Shown: piece by piece, positions 1-20,500 of the stretch
How the letters are laid out: each line of letters opens with the position of its first letter
How positions within the stretch are numbered: the stretch's first letter is position 1
Position numbers and translations under genes: made by a program
Notes under the pieces: model-generated
Seen by the model: the letters and a program-made list of their open reading frames with translations, nothing else
Told to the model about the DNA's origin: nothing
Databases searched by the model: none
Assembly (NCBI RefSeq): GCF_015832195.1
Contig: NC_052031.1
Location: 12,029,850 to 12,093,849, forward strand
Reading direction: 5' to 3'
Origin: Motacilla alba alba
Lineage: Eukaryota > Chordata > Aves > Passeriformes > Motacillidae
Length of the DNA stretch: 64,000 nt

Positions 1-8550
<8,550 letters not shown>

Positions 8551-8639
8551 GAATGGTACCTTCCAGTCTCTCCATGTGCATGAAAAGTGACAAGCATGGG
8601 TCCCCATATTTCTACTTATTGGGCCACCCTAAAGACACG
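8551..8639 (+). CDS. MAGI2: MAGI2 alternative cassette exon (89 nt, frame-switching)
   Basis: Preceded by the acceptor CTTCCTTTAG and followed by GTTTGT. With the phase-1 G from 2784 it encodes Gly, then MVPSSLSMCMKSDKHGSPYF, then YLLGHPKDT. This matches the alternative C-terminal segment I know from mammalian MAGI2 short isoforms. The length is 2 modulo 3, so inclusion changes the frame used in the last exon at 22898. In that frame the next residues are TNQTPGVLPLPPPQVCRK and a stop, which again matches the short isoform. The donor (ACG then GTTTGT) departs from consensus at several positions, as expected for a regulated exon. Function of the short tail is not evident from sequence. Family identity is confident; actual inclusion in this species is inferred. 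Confidence 0.88.
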
Positions 8640-11189
8640 GTTTGTAAACTCTGCATGTATATTATCTTTCTAATACATTTTGTTTCTCACAACTGTTTAG
8701 AGAGTATTTTCCAACTTCTTCTTACATGCTAGGTCACTTAATAATTTCTACAGTATTCAACTTTTCTTTCATAGCTATCTAAGACATCACAGCAGCTATG
8801 CATTCTGCAAATGTATTTTAATATCCTAAATAATGAGTTTTGCATGCTATACTGCTGCTAGTGCATAGGTCTGCTATATTTCCACTTTTTCTCATGACAA
8901 AAATTTATCTTCTGAATATGACTTTTCAGGAGGAAAATCTTGAACTTCTGAGTTTAACCTGTAATTTTCCTCATTTTTATGGCATTTGGCTTGCAAAAAT
9001 ATTAACAATATGAAGGTGGAAGTTAGGTGCTGATCTCAAACAATATTTATATGCAGCCTCTTAAACAAATAATGAATGTAAAATTGAACACATTTTGAAA
9101 TGTGCTGTAAGGCAATAGTCATTTATTAAACCCTGTGGTTATGCTGAATTTACATAAAGCTCTTTGCTCTCGATTTCCAGCAATTTTCCTCATAGAATCA
9201 GATCCAACTGCACAGATTGTTCAGATACATCCAATTTGTAATATAGAGTCAGGGCTCAGCTATGAAACCTGGAAAGCAAAGGAAAAGAAAAACTTATTTT
9301 TTTCTATTTTCCTATTGATTGCTGTCATCACAGAAAGCACAGCAGTGTCCAGATGCACCCAGCTCTGGCTGCTGCTGACTTTGCACAGTGCAGTGCATTT
9401 GCTACAGGTGTAAGGACAGTCTCACACACTGAAGCAGACAGATTGGAAATAGAAAGGGAGCAATATCCAGAGATGCTCTTCCAGCCTCTCAGCTTCAAGC
9501 AGCTCCTCCAGTGTGATGCTCACAGAATTTTTGCCCCTAGCAACCAGGCACTAAACTGGGCTTAAGTTATCAGTCTTGTGTATGCAGATCCAGGTAATCT
9601 AACCAATGTGTTTCCAGTTAGAGTTTATTTCCAATCTATGTCGATAAATAAGATTTTTTTTTGAACACAGACACATCCATATGCTTTGCTGCTGCAGAGC
9701 TGGACACATCTAGAGGCTATTTGGAAATGTTCCCATGTATTTCAAGTGTGTATGTCACCATCAGAGACCTCCTAGCTGCAAAGTTCCTGCATCATATAGA
9801 AATGTTAATTCCACCATTCCTTGTATTCTCACCTTGCCTCTGTTTAGCTCTTCACTGAGAGGTTCAGTGAGGTTAGATAGAGGTTAGAGGTTAGATATCC
9901 AAGCTGGCATTAAGGCCATTTTACAAGTCCCAGTGTCCAGCTCAATGAACTGCAGTTCCAAAACAAATTCTACATATTCATACCCTCAGCTTTCTCCACA
10001 TCATCTTTATTTTTCCTCCTACAGAAAAACATACACAGGAAATAAGTCTTTTTCCTGAAATAAGTAGAAATGTAAATGCTTTATAAATACAGCTAAAGTT
10101 AGTTTTGCAGTCACCCAGCTGTGAACAGTTCTCATTTATTTGGCAGGAAGTGTTGCAACAGATTTTTTTTCTCCGTATAATGTATCCAGAAAATCAAAAG
10201 AAGTTCAGTTCTGGTCAACACTAAAACTGAAATACTTGCTTGATAAAAAAGCAATGTCATGTCAAATGAAAATACGTTTGTTATAAAATGTCTCCATTTC
10301 AGGTACTGTTAATGAAAGAGGGGAAGAATTTTTCTAAAGAGCCCATTTGATGGGGCTTATCCCAACCAAAAATTTGCTGTGCTACTATTCATTAGATCCC
10401 TGAGCAAGGAGTCAAATTTCCTGAAGCAGAACAGATAAACTGACCATTCTAGTATGCCTTAGGAGAGGCCCTATCATAACATCATGGAGCAGTCTGTTAT
10501 AAGACCTCATCTCACCCAAAGGAATTGTTCCCTTTTGTATAAATAATCACTTCTGGAAGATGATCAGCAGACTGACTGGAACTTAGACACAGCACAGGAG
10601 AGATGCAGGTGGTTTGAAAGGTACCTGCAGATCAAGTGATACCTGCCCGTGCTCCCTTGCACCATGGGTTTGGTAGCCCTTTCTAGTGACCACTGCATTT
10701 ATGTTTGCAAAAAATAGATTAAAAATTGGGAGCTTATACTGTGGGATGATTGGTTCAATACAGTTATATCCTTCTGAAGATGCCAGTTTGCAGTCTGCTA
10801 CAAACTGATTTTTCTAGTTCTGTTAGAATTCTCTAAAGCTTTTACATTTGTCCAATGGCTAAAATGGCTAAAGCCCCTTGGCCTGTACCTTGAAGCCAGA
10901 TACTCCTATCTGTTCAGAGTACTGATCAGATAATCCAGTTCATCTCATTTTAAATGCTCATTTTATAAATCTCCAGAGCTGAGGCTGGCTGTTATTTGAA
11001 ACTTGAACTACCTCATATATCATTTATCTGATGTGAGTGCAAAAATCAATAGTCATTTTGGAAAAGTGCCCTTTCTGCCTGTGACCACCTTGGTGGAACT
11101 GCAAACATTCATTCATATTCCTGCTGCATTTCCAATACCACCTTCTTATTTCTAGCAATACCAACTTTGTTTCAGGAACCTGTGGTGTG

Positions 11190-11217
11190 TAAAAAAAAAA
11201 AAACAAAAAACAAAAAA
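11190..11217. repeat. A-rich simple sequence
   Basis: Runs of adenine separated by single cytosines (A13 C A6 C A6). It is either simple sequence or the tail of an unrecognised retroposon in the MAGI2 intron. Confidence 0.8.
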
Positions 11218-11724
11218 GGCTAACTAAATGAATCAATTACTGGTTAATAAAATTGGTCTAAAACCATCAGGCAATTTGAATACGGGCTCCCAAAGGTTCT
11301 AGAATGTTTTATTGCTATGGGTAAAAACTATTCAAGGGCAAAAATTAATATTAAAACCTGCTTTACAAACATGCCTTTAGTATTTAATAACTATGTAGCA
11401 GCTGGCAGAAAAGTAGAACATTCTTCTATTAAATACCAGAGGATGTGAATGTACAAGTGGGTGCATATAGTTATTTTTGTCTTATAGCAAATTTCTGTTT
11501 CAAAAGATGTGCAGACCTTTATCCCTTAATATAGAAATAGAAAACACAGTCTTGAAAGAAAGAGGGACACATGAGATGATACTTTCAGTTTTCTGGTAAT
11601 GACTTTGAAATTCCAGGAAGGCAATACCTCACTTTTTAAATGCAAAAATACCAAGTCCTAAACATTGCTCTGGTAATTACACTCCCAGTGGATTCAGACC
11701 AGTTGAGCTGAATACTCTAACCCA

Positions 11725-11840
11725 GGCTTCCCCCATCTGTATAGCAGGGATAGTAATATTTACTTACCTATCTCATGGGAGTGTTATGGGGATTAATTAT
11801 TTAATGCTTGAGAAGCACTTTAAAGATTAAAATTCCTAGT
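11725..11840 (+). mobile_element. MIR-like / CORE-SINE 3' remnant
   Basis: The segment has the order CCCCATCTGTA, then a GGGATAGTAATA-like stretch, then ACCTATCTCATGG, GTGTTATGGGGATTAA and AAGCACTTTAAAG. This is the order of elements in the 3' half of amniote MIR/CORE-SINE sequences (CATCTGTAAAATGGGGATAATA, CCTACCTCATAGG, TTGTGAGGATTAAAT, AAAGCACTTTGAA). It is diverged, as expected for a very old insertion. The 5' tRNA-related half is not clear. Confidence 0.65.
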
Positions 11841-14303
11841 TGACTAGTCAGTATTATTACTAAAGCAGAACCTTGCTAATCCACACCAAAATTGGCAGTG
11901 TCCTCCCATATCTGAGCAAAGATTTATTAATAAGGTTGTTGAGCAAGTTCTCTTTTAATTAAAGCTTCATTATTCTAATATAATATTCTGGAGTAGATTT
12001 ACTAATATGGTGTAAAGTGTAGATAATTACAGCTAAACTACAGTGAGTAAAACAGATGAACAAACATTATCCCGGGTTTGGTTCACATAAACTGGCAAGC
12101 AGACTTCCCAAAGAAGGCCAAAGTCCCACCCACAAATCTTTTTCTAACACTCATTTTCATGGCTGCCTGTGTTTCCATCCAATTGGCAATACTGGAAGTA
12201 CCCAAAATACAGGACCTGAGAACACAGCCATACCTCTGTCTCCACAACATCAGTTTTTGCTTTCCTCATGTAATCCAGACAAGTAGGTAAAATAGGAATT
12301 CAGTAACACTTACTGTGTCTCTGCAGTTTGCCATAGGACTAAGTCCAGTCTTCTGCTGTTGCAGGACAATATCCCAGAAAATCTGTCTCCTGCTGCTCAT
12401 CTCACATCTCACATCTCTCTTTCATTTGCCACAGGCCCCCAGTTAATAACAAGACTGCATCCCTGCTACTTGTTCCTACTCAGTGTTATCTTCCCTACAC
12501 ATCTGTGATGGTATCCTTGCCACAGGGAGCTAGGGACCAAAGGGACCCGTGTGAAGGCACACAGGAATATTCCTGTGTCACCCAATCCCTGTGTCAAAGA
12601 GCCTTGCCAGTGGCCCGACTGTGATGTTCAAGACTAAATTAAGCTAACAAAGCTTCTCATGGTCTCTCCTCATTGACATCAGAAATATGCTGAGTCTAAC
12701 TGATCACACAGAGAGTGACACAAAGAGCTGTTATTCCAAGCATTAGGAAGGCAAAGGCAAGCTCTGTCCATAGAGGGACTTGCAGGTCCTGCCTCTGTCC
12801 TTGCTCCACCATCCCATGGTGCAACTCCTGCCTGATGCTTTGTGACCTGACCACAGGGAAATGTTAGCAGAGGTCATGGCTTCTCTCAGATTTCTTAGAG
12901 CTCCTTATTCCTAGCTTGGGGAAAAAAAGAAAAAACAGAAAATGAAATGTGTTTTGTTTTTACTTTGACAATATGAGGTAGCTGTGACTCTCCAACCAAT
13001 GCTTAACAACAAACATGACCACAGAGAGTGTTGAATTTCGTTGAGCAAGAGCAACACAGATATGCAACCCAGAATTTTGAACATCTGGATTTTCTAACGT
13101 GTAGTTTGTGTTTACTTATTAGGAGCTGAATATTACAGTGTAAACTTCATGTATTCATGCACTTCTATCTCATCATAGAGTTTTCAGATAAATTTGTCTC
13201 AGCATTCCAAAGATATCAGATACTACAACAGCCCTGGCAGCAGGTGTGGTCCCAGAGTCTGCTCTACATCCTCGTTGCCTAAAAAACCCCAGTCTGGAGA
13301 GTTTGCTGAAGAGACACTAAACTGCTTCTGCAGCTTCTGCCCTAAGCAGAGCAGGACTACTTATTCATGAGCTTTGTGACTGAGTTCAAACCAAGTGTCT
13401 TGCTTAAAATCCTGCTCTCACTCGTAGCATGAGAACCTCATTGCCTAACAGAAACAATTTTCTAGGAGCATTTCATACACAGTCAAAATGCTCCTCACTT
13501 ATTAAGTAAATTTTATTTATTTTCTACATGCTTTTAATAATAACAGCTATTTGTTGACCTGACTGAATGTGATGCCTACTGTTAACACCCATTTTAGCTG
13601 TGATAATTCATAATTTTAATATTTAACTTTAATCAAGTATGTAATATCCAACTCTTAAATTATTCAGTCTCTGCAGAATGTTTTTCATTAATACCACACA
13701 TTTTATTAACATATTTATGAACACCTTTTACGACTTAATGGGGCTTAATTCTATTAATAAAAACTAATTTGAAAGTCATTATCTTTTTTAATTATACAGT
13801 AACTTCCAATGTAATTTTTCCAGCTCCAGCATAGCTCTGGGAGAGAACTGCTGAGGTTTCTCCAGTTTTACTCTGCTGCCTGACCACACAGGAAAAAATA
13901 AAACCTTCTTTATTGACAGGTTGAGTATTGCCTGAGTAGCTCTGATCTGGTAAATGTGTGAGATGCTCAGCACTTCAAAAAGGGCACCAAACCACCTGGA
14001 GGACCTATTGAATAATGATGTGTGGTTAGAGCAGCATCACTCAAGTTCCCACACTTAATATTGACATCACAGAGAGGAGCTTCCTGTGGAGGGTAAAAGC
14101 CCCGTGCAGGCTGCTGCTCTTCACTTTGGCTCTTTCAGTATTAATAATCCTGCAACATTTACGCAGATGGATTAAGCTGGTTCAAGGAAAAATCTAATTT
14201 ACCAAGGGTTACAACCTGTCCCTGGAGGCAAGGGCCACTGCAGTTCTTGCTAATAGATCCCTTGGGGGGGATTAGAGTGAAGGAACACTGAATGATTGGT
14301 GTT

Positions 14304-14305
14304 TA

Positions 14306-14344
<39 letters not shown>

Positions 14345-14346
14345 AT
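14304..14346. repeat. (AAAT)n microsatellite
   Basis: About ten tandem AAAT units in the MAGI2 intron, roughly 85 bases before a long GGAA microsatellite. Confidence 0.95.
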
Positions 14347-14430
14347 TTTATTTTGTAGCCATTTTGGTACTATTACCTATAGTAATATAACAATATAAAA
14401 GTATATTATTATTAAGAAAATATATAAGGG

Positions 14431-14562
14431 GGAAGGAAGGAAGGAAGGAAGGAAGGAAGGAAGGAAGGAAGGAAGGAAGGAAGGAAGGAAGGAAGGAAGG
14501 AAGGAAGGAAGGAAGGAAGGAAGGAAGGAAGGAAGGAAGGAAGGAAGGAAGGAAGGAAGGAA
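14431..14562. repeat. (GGAA)33 microsatellite
   Basis: An essentially perfect array of about 33 GGAA units, preceded by a short G/A lead-in. The + strand is pure purine, so it can in principle adopt triplex DNA, and each unit carries the GGAA core bound by ETS-family factors. The open frame on the opposite strand that reads Leu-Pro-Ser-Phe repeatedly is only the translation of this repeat and is not a gene. Confidence 0.97.
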
Positions 14563-17500
14563 CCTTCTAAGACATGACAGCTGCCTCTCATGTCATTGTA
14601 GCTGAGCCAGTTATGCCCCATCAGAAGGGCTGAATCACGTGAATGTCCTGATACCTTCCCCACAGGGATTTTACAGCTGAGCCAGTTGTGTAAGGGAGGA
14701 CACTGGCATGATAAAAAGTATTATCCCATCTCACAGGATCTGCTTCTTATCAGCCTCTTCTCCTATCTGGCTCAAAACCCAGCTTGCCCCTAAACAAAAG
14801 TTTGTGCACACCTGCTTTGCTCCTGGGCTGTGACCTTGCATATCCTCAGCAAAGCTCCAGCTGCTTTTGGAAATGGACAATGGTTTGAACCATTAACCAG
14901 TAACATTTCAGTCTCTCACATTTCAGTCTTTCAAGTTCACTCTGATTGGTGATCACAGGGATTTAAATATTTAGTTGCTAGGACTGTTTATTAGAATAAT
15001 ATATATAGAATAAACTAAATTGAGTCTTGGAATGAGAGGTAAACTCTGTACCCATAATCATCTGGCCTTAAGATTTACAGCCGGATGACTATTACAGCAA
15101 ATTAGTAAACTGATTTGCCACATTAATTTACCTGTTTCTGAAATACAGCCTGCTTGTAGGTGTGGCTCCTTATTTTTCCCTTCTCCCATCCTGTGCTTTG
15201 GATGGCTTTTTTTTGCATAGAAAAATGATCCTTTTTTATTTGTGTTTTGTAAGGACAGTGTCAAAGTCTCAACCCTGTTGTAAGGTGTGATGTTGAAGAA
15301 AGCCAAATGATGCAGAGCTTAGGCACTATTACAAAATCACAATGAATTGTTTATGGATGTGATTTATATTAAAGGAGTGAACAATGGCAGAGTAACCAGG
15401 AAAGGGCTAAAGCAGCACCTCAATATTTCTAAGAAAATCCAGGCCACCTGCTCTCCATGGCAGAAAGTCTGAGTGTTTCTGAATTAATTACTTATCTCCT
15501 GTGTCAGCCTGAAAGGTCTCAGGCCACTTACTTGCAGTGGCCTGTGTTTTCTAAAAAGGACCTGATGTGGGGTGGTGGGAGTAGATCTCTGTGTTCATCC
15601 ACTCAGCTTTGATCCACAGCCCCCAAAAGGGTTTCCTGTAGGGAACTGCCCAGCTTTGGTTGTGTACATGTTCAACAGAAGAGCAGACATCTATTTCCAG
15701 GGGTCTTTTGAGACACCACTCTCTCTGACTATGTGAGGCAATTAAATTATTATCTCAAGTGGTAAGGACAGTAAAATGCTGGTGAAACAGTGCCATAATT
15801 AAAGAACTAACTCAGGGAAAGGGATTTACGGATGATGCCCTGGGTATAATAATGAAGGATCAAAACCAGTGCAGAATAATAATAGGAACCCTCCAAGTCA
15901 GATCAGTTGCTTCCCATGTTTCTTTGTTAATTATATTTAAAGACTGCATTACATAAGAAATTGAAAGGTGATTTCATACATAGTGCTTGCTACAGACTAA
16001 AGCACACACAAATCAATGCGTGTGGCTTTCTTGTTCAAGAAAACATGCAGCATTTTTCTAAGGAATTTTACTTTTTTCCTTCCAATATACAGTTTTCCCT
16101 TCTCTTACTGAAGTTTAAATTCTCCCTTTCTGTCTGTTCCCTTAGCTCCAACACCAAGTAAGATCATCTCCTGAGCTTCTGTAGATTTGGTCTTCCAAGC
16201 ATAACTAACAATCTGCTCTTTCTGAAGTGTTGCAATAATTCTAAAATTAGATCTCTGAACATGAAAGCACTTCTCTAACAAACCTCTAAGCAGAGTACAG
16301 AAAAGGTGATGACAGTGAATTTTACCTGAGATGAATCATTCAAAGTCTCATTAAGTGGCCCTTGAAAGAACTTTATGAACACTGTGTCTGCTGCAAAAAT
16401 ATTTAGGGCATCTTCCATTTAATATCTAGGTAAAGTATACAATGGAAGATGGATATACTGAACCCAAAGGAACTAAATATTTGCTCATCATTAATGACCA
16501 GGAACATGAAAAGAAGTAGGGCATCTGAGTATCAATGGCACTAGGAGCTGAGCCAAGCAGGATGTAGAGCTGTGCTTCCCAGCATTCAGTGGCTGAATTT
16601 TCTGGATATAAAGTTAAACATTTCAAGTTTACAGAGGAGATTGAGGTGTTCATCACTTACACTACACTTGCATTCATATCTCTTCAGTTCTTGTGAACAT
16701 CTGCAGAAGCAATGTCACCAATAGCTCCATGTGATAGGAATAGTGACCACCTTTTCTAGTATTAGACCAGAGACAAAAATGCACAATGACTTTGGGACAG
16801 AAAAACTAGGTCTGGCATTGTTTCATACCAAAAATATCAGTCTTTCTTAATGAATCATTCTGCTCTTTTGAAAATGCCAAGCACAAAATTTAGAAGTGAA
16901 AGATGTCAGGATTCAGATGCATGTTTGTTTTCCTGTAATCTTTTGTGACTTGTAAAATAACTCTGATTACCCTGAGCAACCATTCTCAAACTTTGGAAAA
17001 ACAAATGTGTGAAGCCAAAAGAACTAATTACTAAAAAGTAGAGAGATTCCATTCTTGAGCAGAGCAACATTTAAAGTTATATTTATAAGGTACTCTAAAC
17101 ATTCAGAGTCACCATGACATTGTTGAGTACAAACAGGCAAGTGGTATAACAAATATGGCTACATTAAGATAGAAAATTAGATTAGGTTTTCATTGTATCA
17201 GAAACAAGGCTTCAAAATACTAAGCTGATCACTCAACTGCATGTGTGAGAAAGGAGAAATAGTGCATATGCTAAAATAGCCAAGTATAACCTGGGTTTAT
17301 TTTTCTAAATGTATATGGCATGCATCTAATTCCTACACACAGAATTAACATTTTGCAGCAATAGCATGCTGCCATCATACCTTTGTAAAGCATAAGAGCA
17401 GTGCTAATGATGGAAAGGCTATCCCACCTGGATGTGCCCACAGTGGCTGACCAAAGGAAGCACTGTATCCCAGCAGAGGACACCTCAACCCATTGGTGTT

Positions 17501-20500
17501 TGCTTCCCAGCTACTGGTGTTCAGGGATCTGAATGTGGATAAGTTCAGTGGAAGGGGAGACAAGAAGAGTGCAATTTGTGAGAAAACATTTGCATAGCAT
17601 ATTGAATAATTAACAGGAATTACAATTTATAGCTAGAAGTACAGGCAAGCTGTAAGGTGGGGGCAGAGCCCATTGCCACTCACTTTCTGAGAGAGGCTGG
17701 GGGAAAGGGTGGCATATTGTCCTACATTTCCATAAGGCTCATAGCTGAACAGAAAGTACCAAGAGCTTTTCTAACCATGAAATTTTCAGAGAATCATTTA
17801 TTTCAGGAGACAAAGGGTGCTGTGTGTTTGGGTTGCGGAAGTGTCAGGATAAAAGATTAAAGATTCTTTATATATTCTGAAATATCCCTCCTTAGAGAGT
17901 GCTAAAGAAAAGCTTCAGGAGACCAATGCAATCAGGAACATCAAAGACATGTCAAGCTATAATGAGAAAGACCCAAATGCACTCCTGGTGTAGCACTGCC
18001 AACATTAGTGGATACTCACCAGGGGACAATTTGTCCCATTTTTGTTATTAGCAGCATCTGTAAGAACTGCTTGCCACCTCCTGGCAATACATAATTGCAG
18101 ACAAAAAAAAAATGGGGTGAAAAAATAAAGCACCATATTTTTTATTCAATCAAACTCTTTTTGATTCCCTAGGAAAATAATTCTGGGAAGATATGAGAAC
18201 AGCTGCTTAGACATTTCAGAAAACACTTCATCCAGACTAATGAAAGTGTTCAAAGCTTTAATATATTGTACATTATTCATATAATTTGAAAATTAAAAAG
18301 GCTTTGAGATTTTATTGTACTTAAGTAATAAAATGTGATGTAATTTCTACTCTTACTACTAAATATTCAATAAATTAATATTAGTACTTTATGGATAATT
18401 ATATCTGATCAAAAACCACACATCCTTGATAAATTACTAAACGATTATCTAAAGAAGGGATTATCTAAGGGAGAACCTAGCCACAAATCAGAGGCCCATG
18501 GGCAGAGCTCTCCACTCTATTAGGACTAAAGCCAGGGTTCTTTTTCTCATGGCTCAGCCATTGGCAAGCACTGGATCCAGGTAGAACAGTTAAGACAGGA
18601 GCAACAGACTCATGAGAGCAGTGCCCTCATTTCCACTCCATTGAATGTGTGAAAGCTGACAGAGCAAAACAAACAATTCATGTATGTGGCAGCTCTACCT
18701 CCAATAAAAAAAAAACCTTTGGAGAGAAAACTTCTGTTCCTGATGTTTTCCCTGTGTCACTCTTCCCCCAAAATGGCTGTGTTCATCTCCCACTTGTCCT
18801 CCCACACACTCAATCTTGTGTCTGTGGTGGCTCTTACTCAGTTAGCAATTTACTCCTTTGCCTGGGAGTTACGCGAAGCCGGTCGTAGGTGAGTCATTCT
18901 TACACATCCCATGGAGAAGTGCCACCAACTTGTGTTACAGTAGCTTGTAGAAACTAAAAGCCACCCAGTAAACACCTACTAAATTACACCAGATGAAATG
19001 CCATCACAGTGACAGATTATAGTGCTGCTCCCAGCTCATTTGTCTTGTCTAAATTAGTAGGTCAAGGGAGATTTTCTCCCGTCAAAGAAAGAAGGCAGGC
19101 ATCTATTAGCCTTCAGTGAGAGGTATACTTTTGAAAACCAATTTCTCTCACAGTAAGGATGTTATCAATGGTGACAAAGTCAGAAACAAGTTCAAAACTA
19201 TGTTGGCCCTAAATCTCTCCAGCAGTTGCAACTGAATGCAACATTCTACTCGTCTGCTTGCAAGTTGTTTGGGCATTAGGTGTTCGTGCTCTGTTAAACA
19301 AATACTGTTTTCAGTTCCTCACAGAGGTGAAGGAAGAAAAAAGTAAAATCAGTGCTCTGTCTCTGGTTTAGTATGTTTACAAAATGCTTTGAGATATGTT
19401 GGAATAACAGACAGTAAAAGTAGGTTATGTTCCCAATTAACTCAAATGTTTTATAAAAAACCTTAGACCAACAGAATAAAAAGTATCCAGGAATATTAAC
19501 AACTCTCTCCAAAATGTAGCTAGAAACTGAGTATAATCATGAAAATAAATTACTCGTTTAACTGCTCTGCAGGATAAAATTTTACATTTTTCTCCTGTTT
19601 ATATTTGCTATGGAGCAGCAATCATTTTAGTGCTGGTTGAACAAGTCCAAATGAACCCTTATGGCTTGAACACAGCTCTTTAAAAGGTATTTTTTTAAGC
19701 AACACATTACTTACATTCCTGCACTTTGCTCTACTCTAGTAATTTTTACACTTTTCCACAATATTCAAACATTAGAGGGAAGTTGGCTACAATACCCTGA
19801 CATGAGTATTCTCCTTACTAGTGAGTGACACATTGCAACAATGGCTTGTTGACATTAACATCTACCAAGGCTGACGATGACTTTCTGTATAATGTCATTT
19901 CATTTGAAAGAAAATCAGGTTGGGTTTGGCTGTCTCAGAGTGATGGAACTTAAACCTTAAAGAAGGTGATTTTCTTCTTACTTGCAAGTGCTATATTGCC
20001 AAAGAATATAAATTATCATTCTATTCCATGGCAGCATTGTTCCATAACCACTGGAAATACAACCTATATAAAGGTGCCTTCCCAGCAAGTATTTTAAACA
20101 TGTCATAGTGCAGCCAGTGACCCACCTGGGGCTGTCCCACAGCCCAACCTAAAAATCTGTGGCTACAAGTTTTCTTACTTGTTTGGCCAAGTTGTCTTTT
20201 ACTTAGGGTTTTCTGGGGAAGAGATAAAATCCAGTAATGCATATAATATGGCATTTCCCAGTTTATAGACACCTATACTTACATTTCAGTATATGTAAAA
20301 GATATGCTGATTCACTTTTGTTGAAGTATGTTCTAACCCACTATGATTTCTCACTACAACATTTGGTTGTTTTTTCATCCCCTTTAAAAAAGAAAATAGA
20401 AGAAATTCAGTAATCTCCAGGCAATAAAGCAGTAGACCTCCAGGTCTCTTCTCCAGAGCATTCTACAAATAACTGGTACCATATTATCCTTTGTGCCTCA

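Noticed and set aside
14412..14663. An 83-codon - strand frame of repeated Leu-Pro-Ser-Phe
   Set aside because: It is the direct translation of the (GGAA)n microsatellite and has no coding signal.
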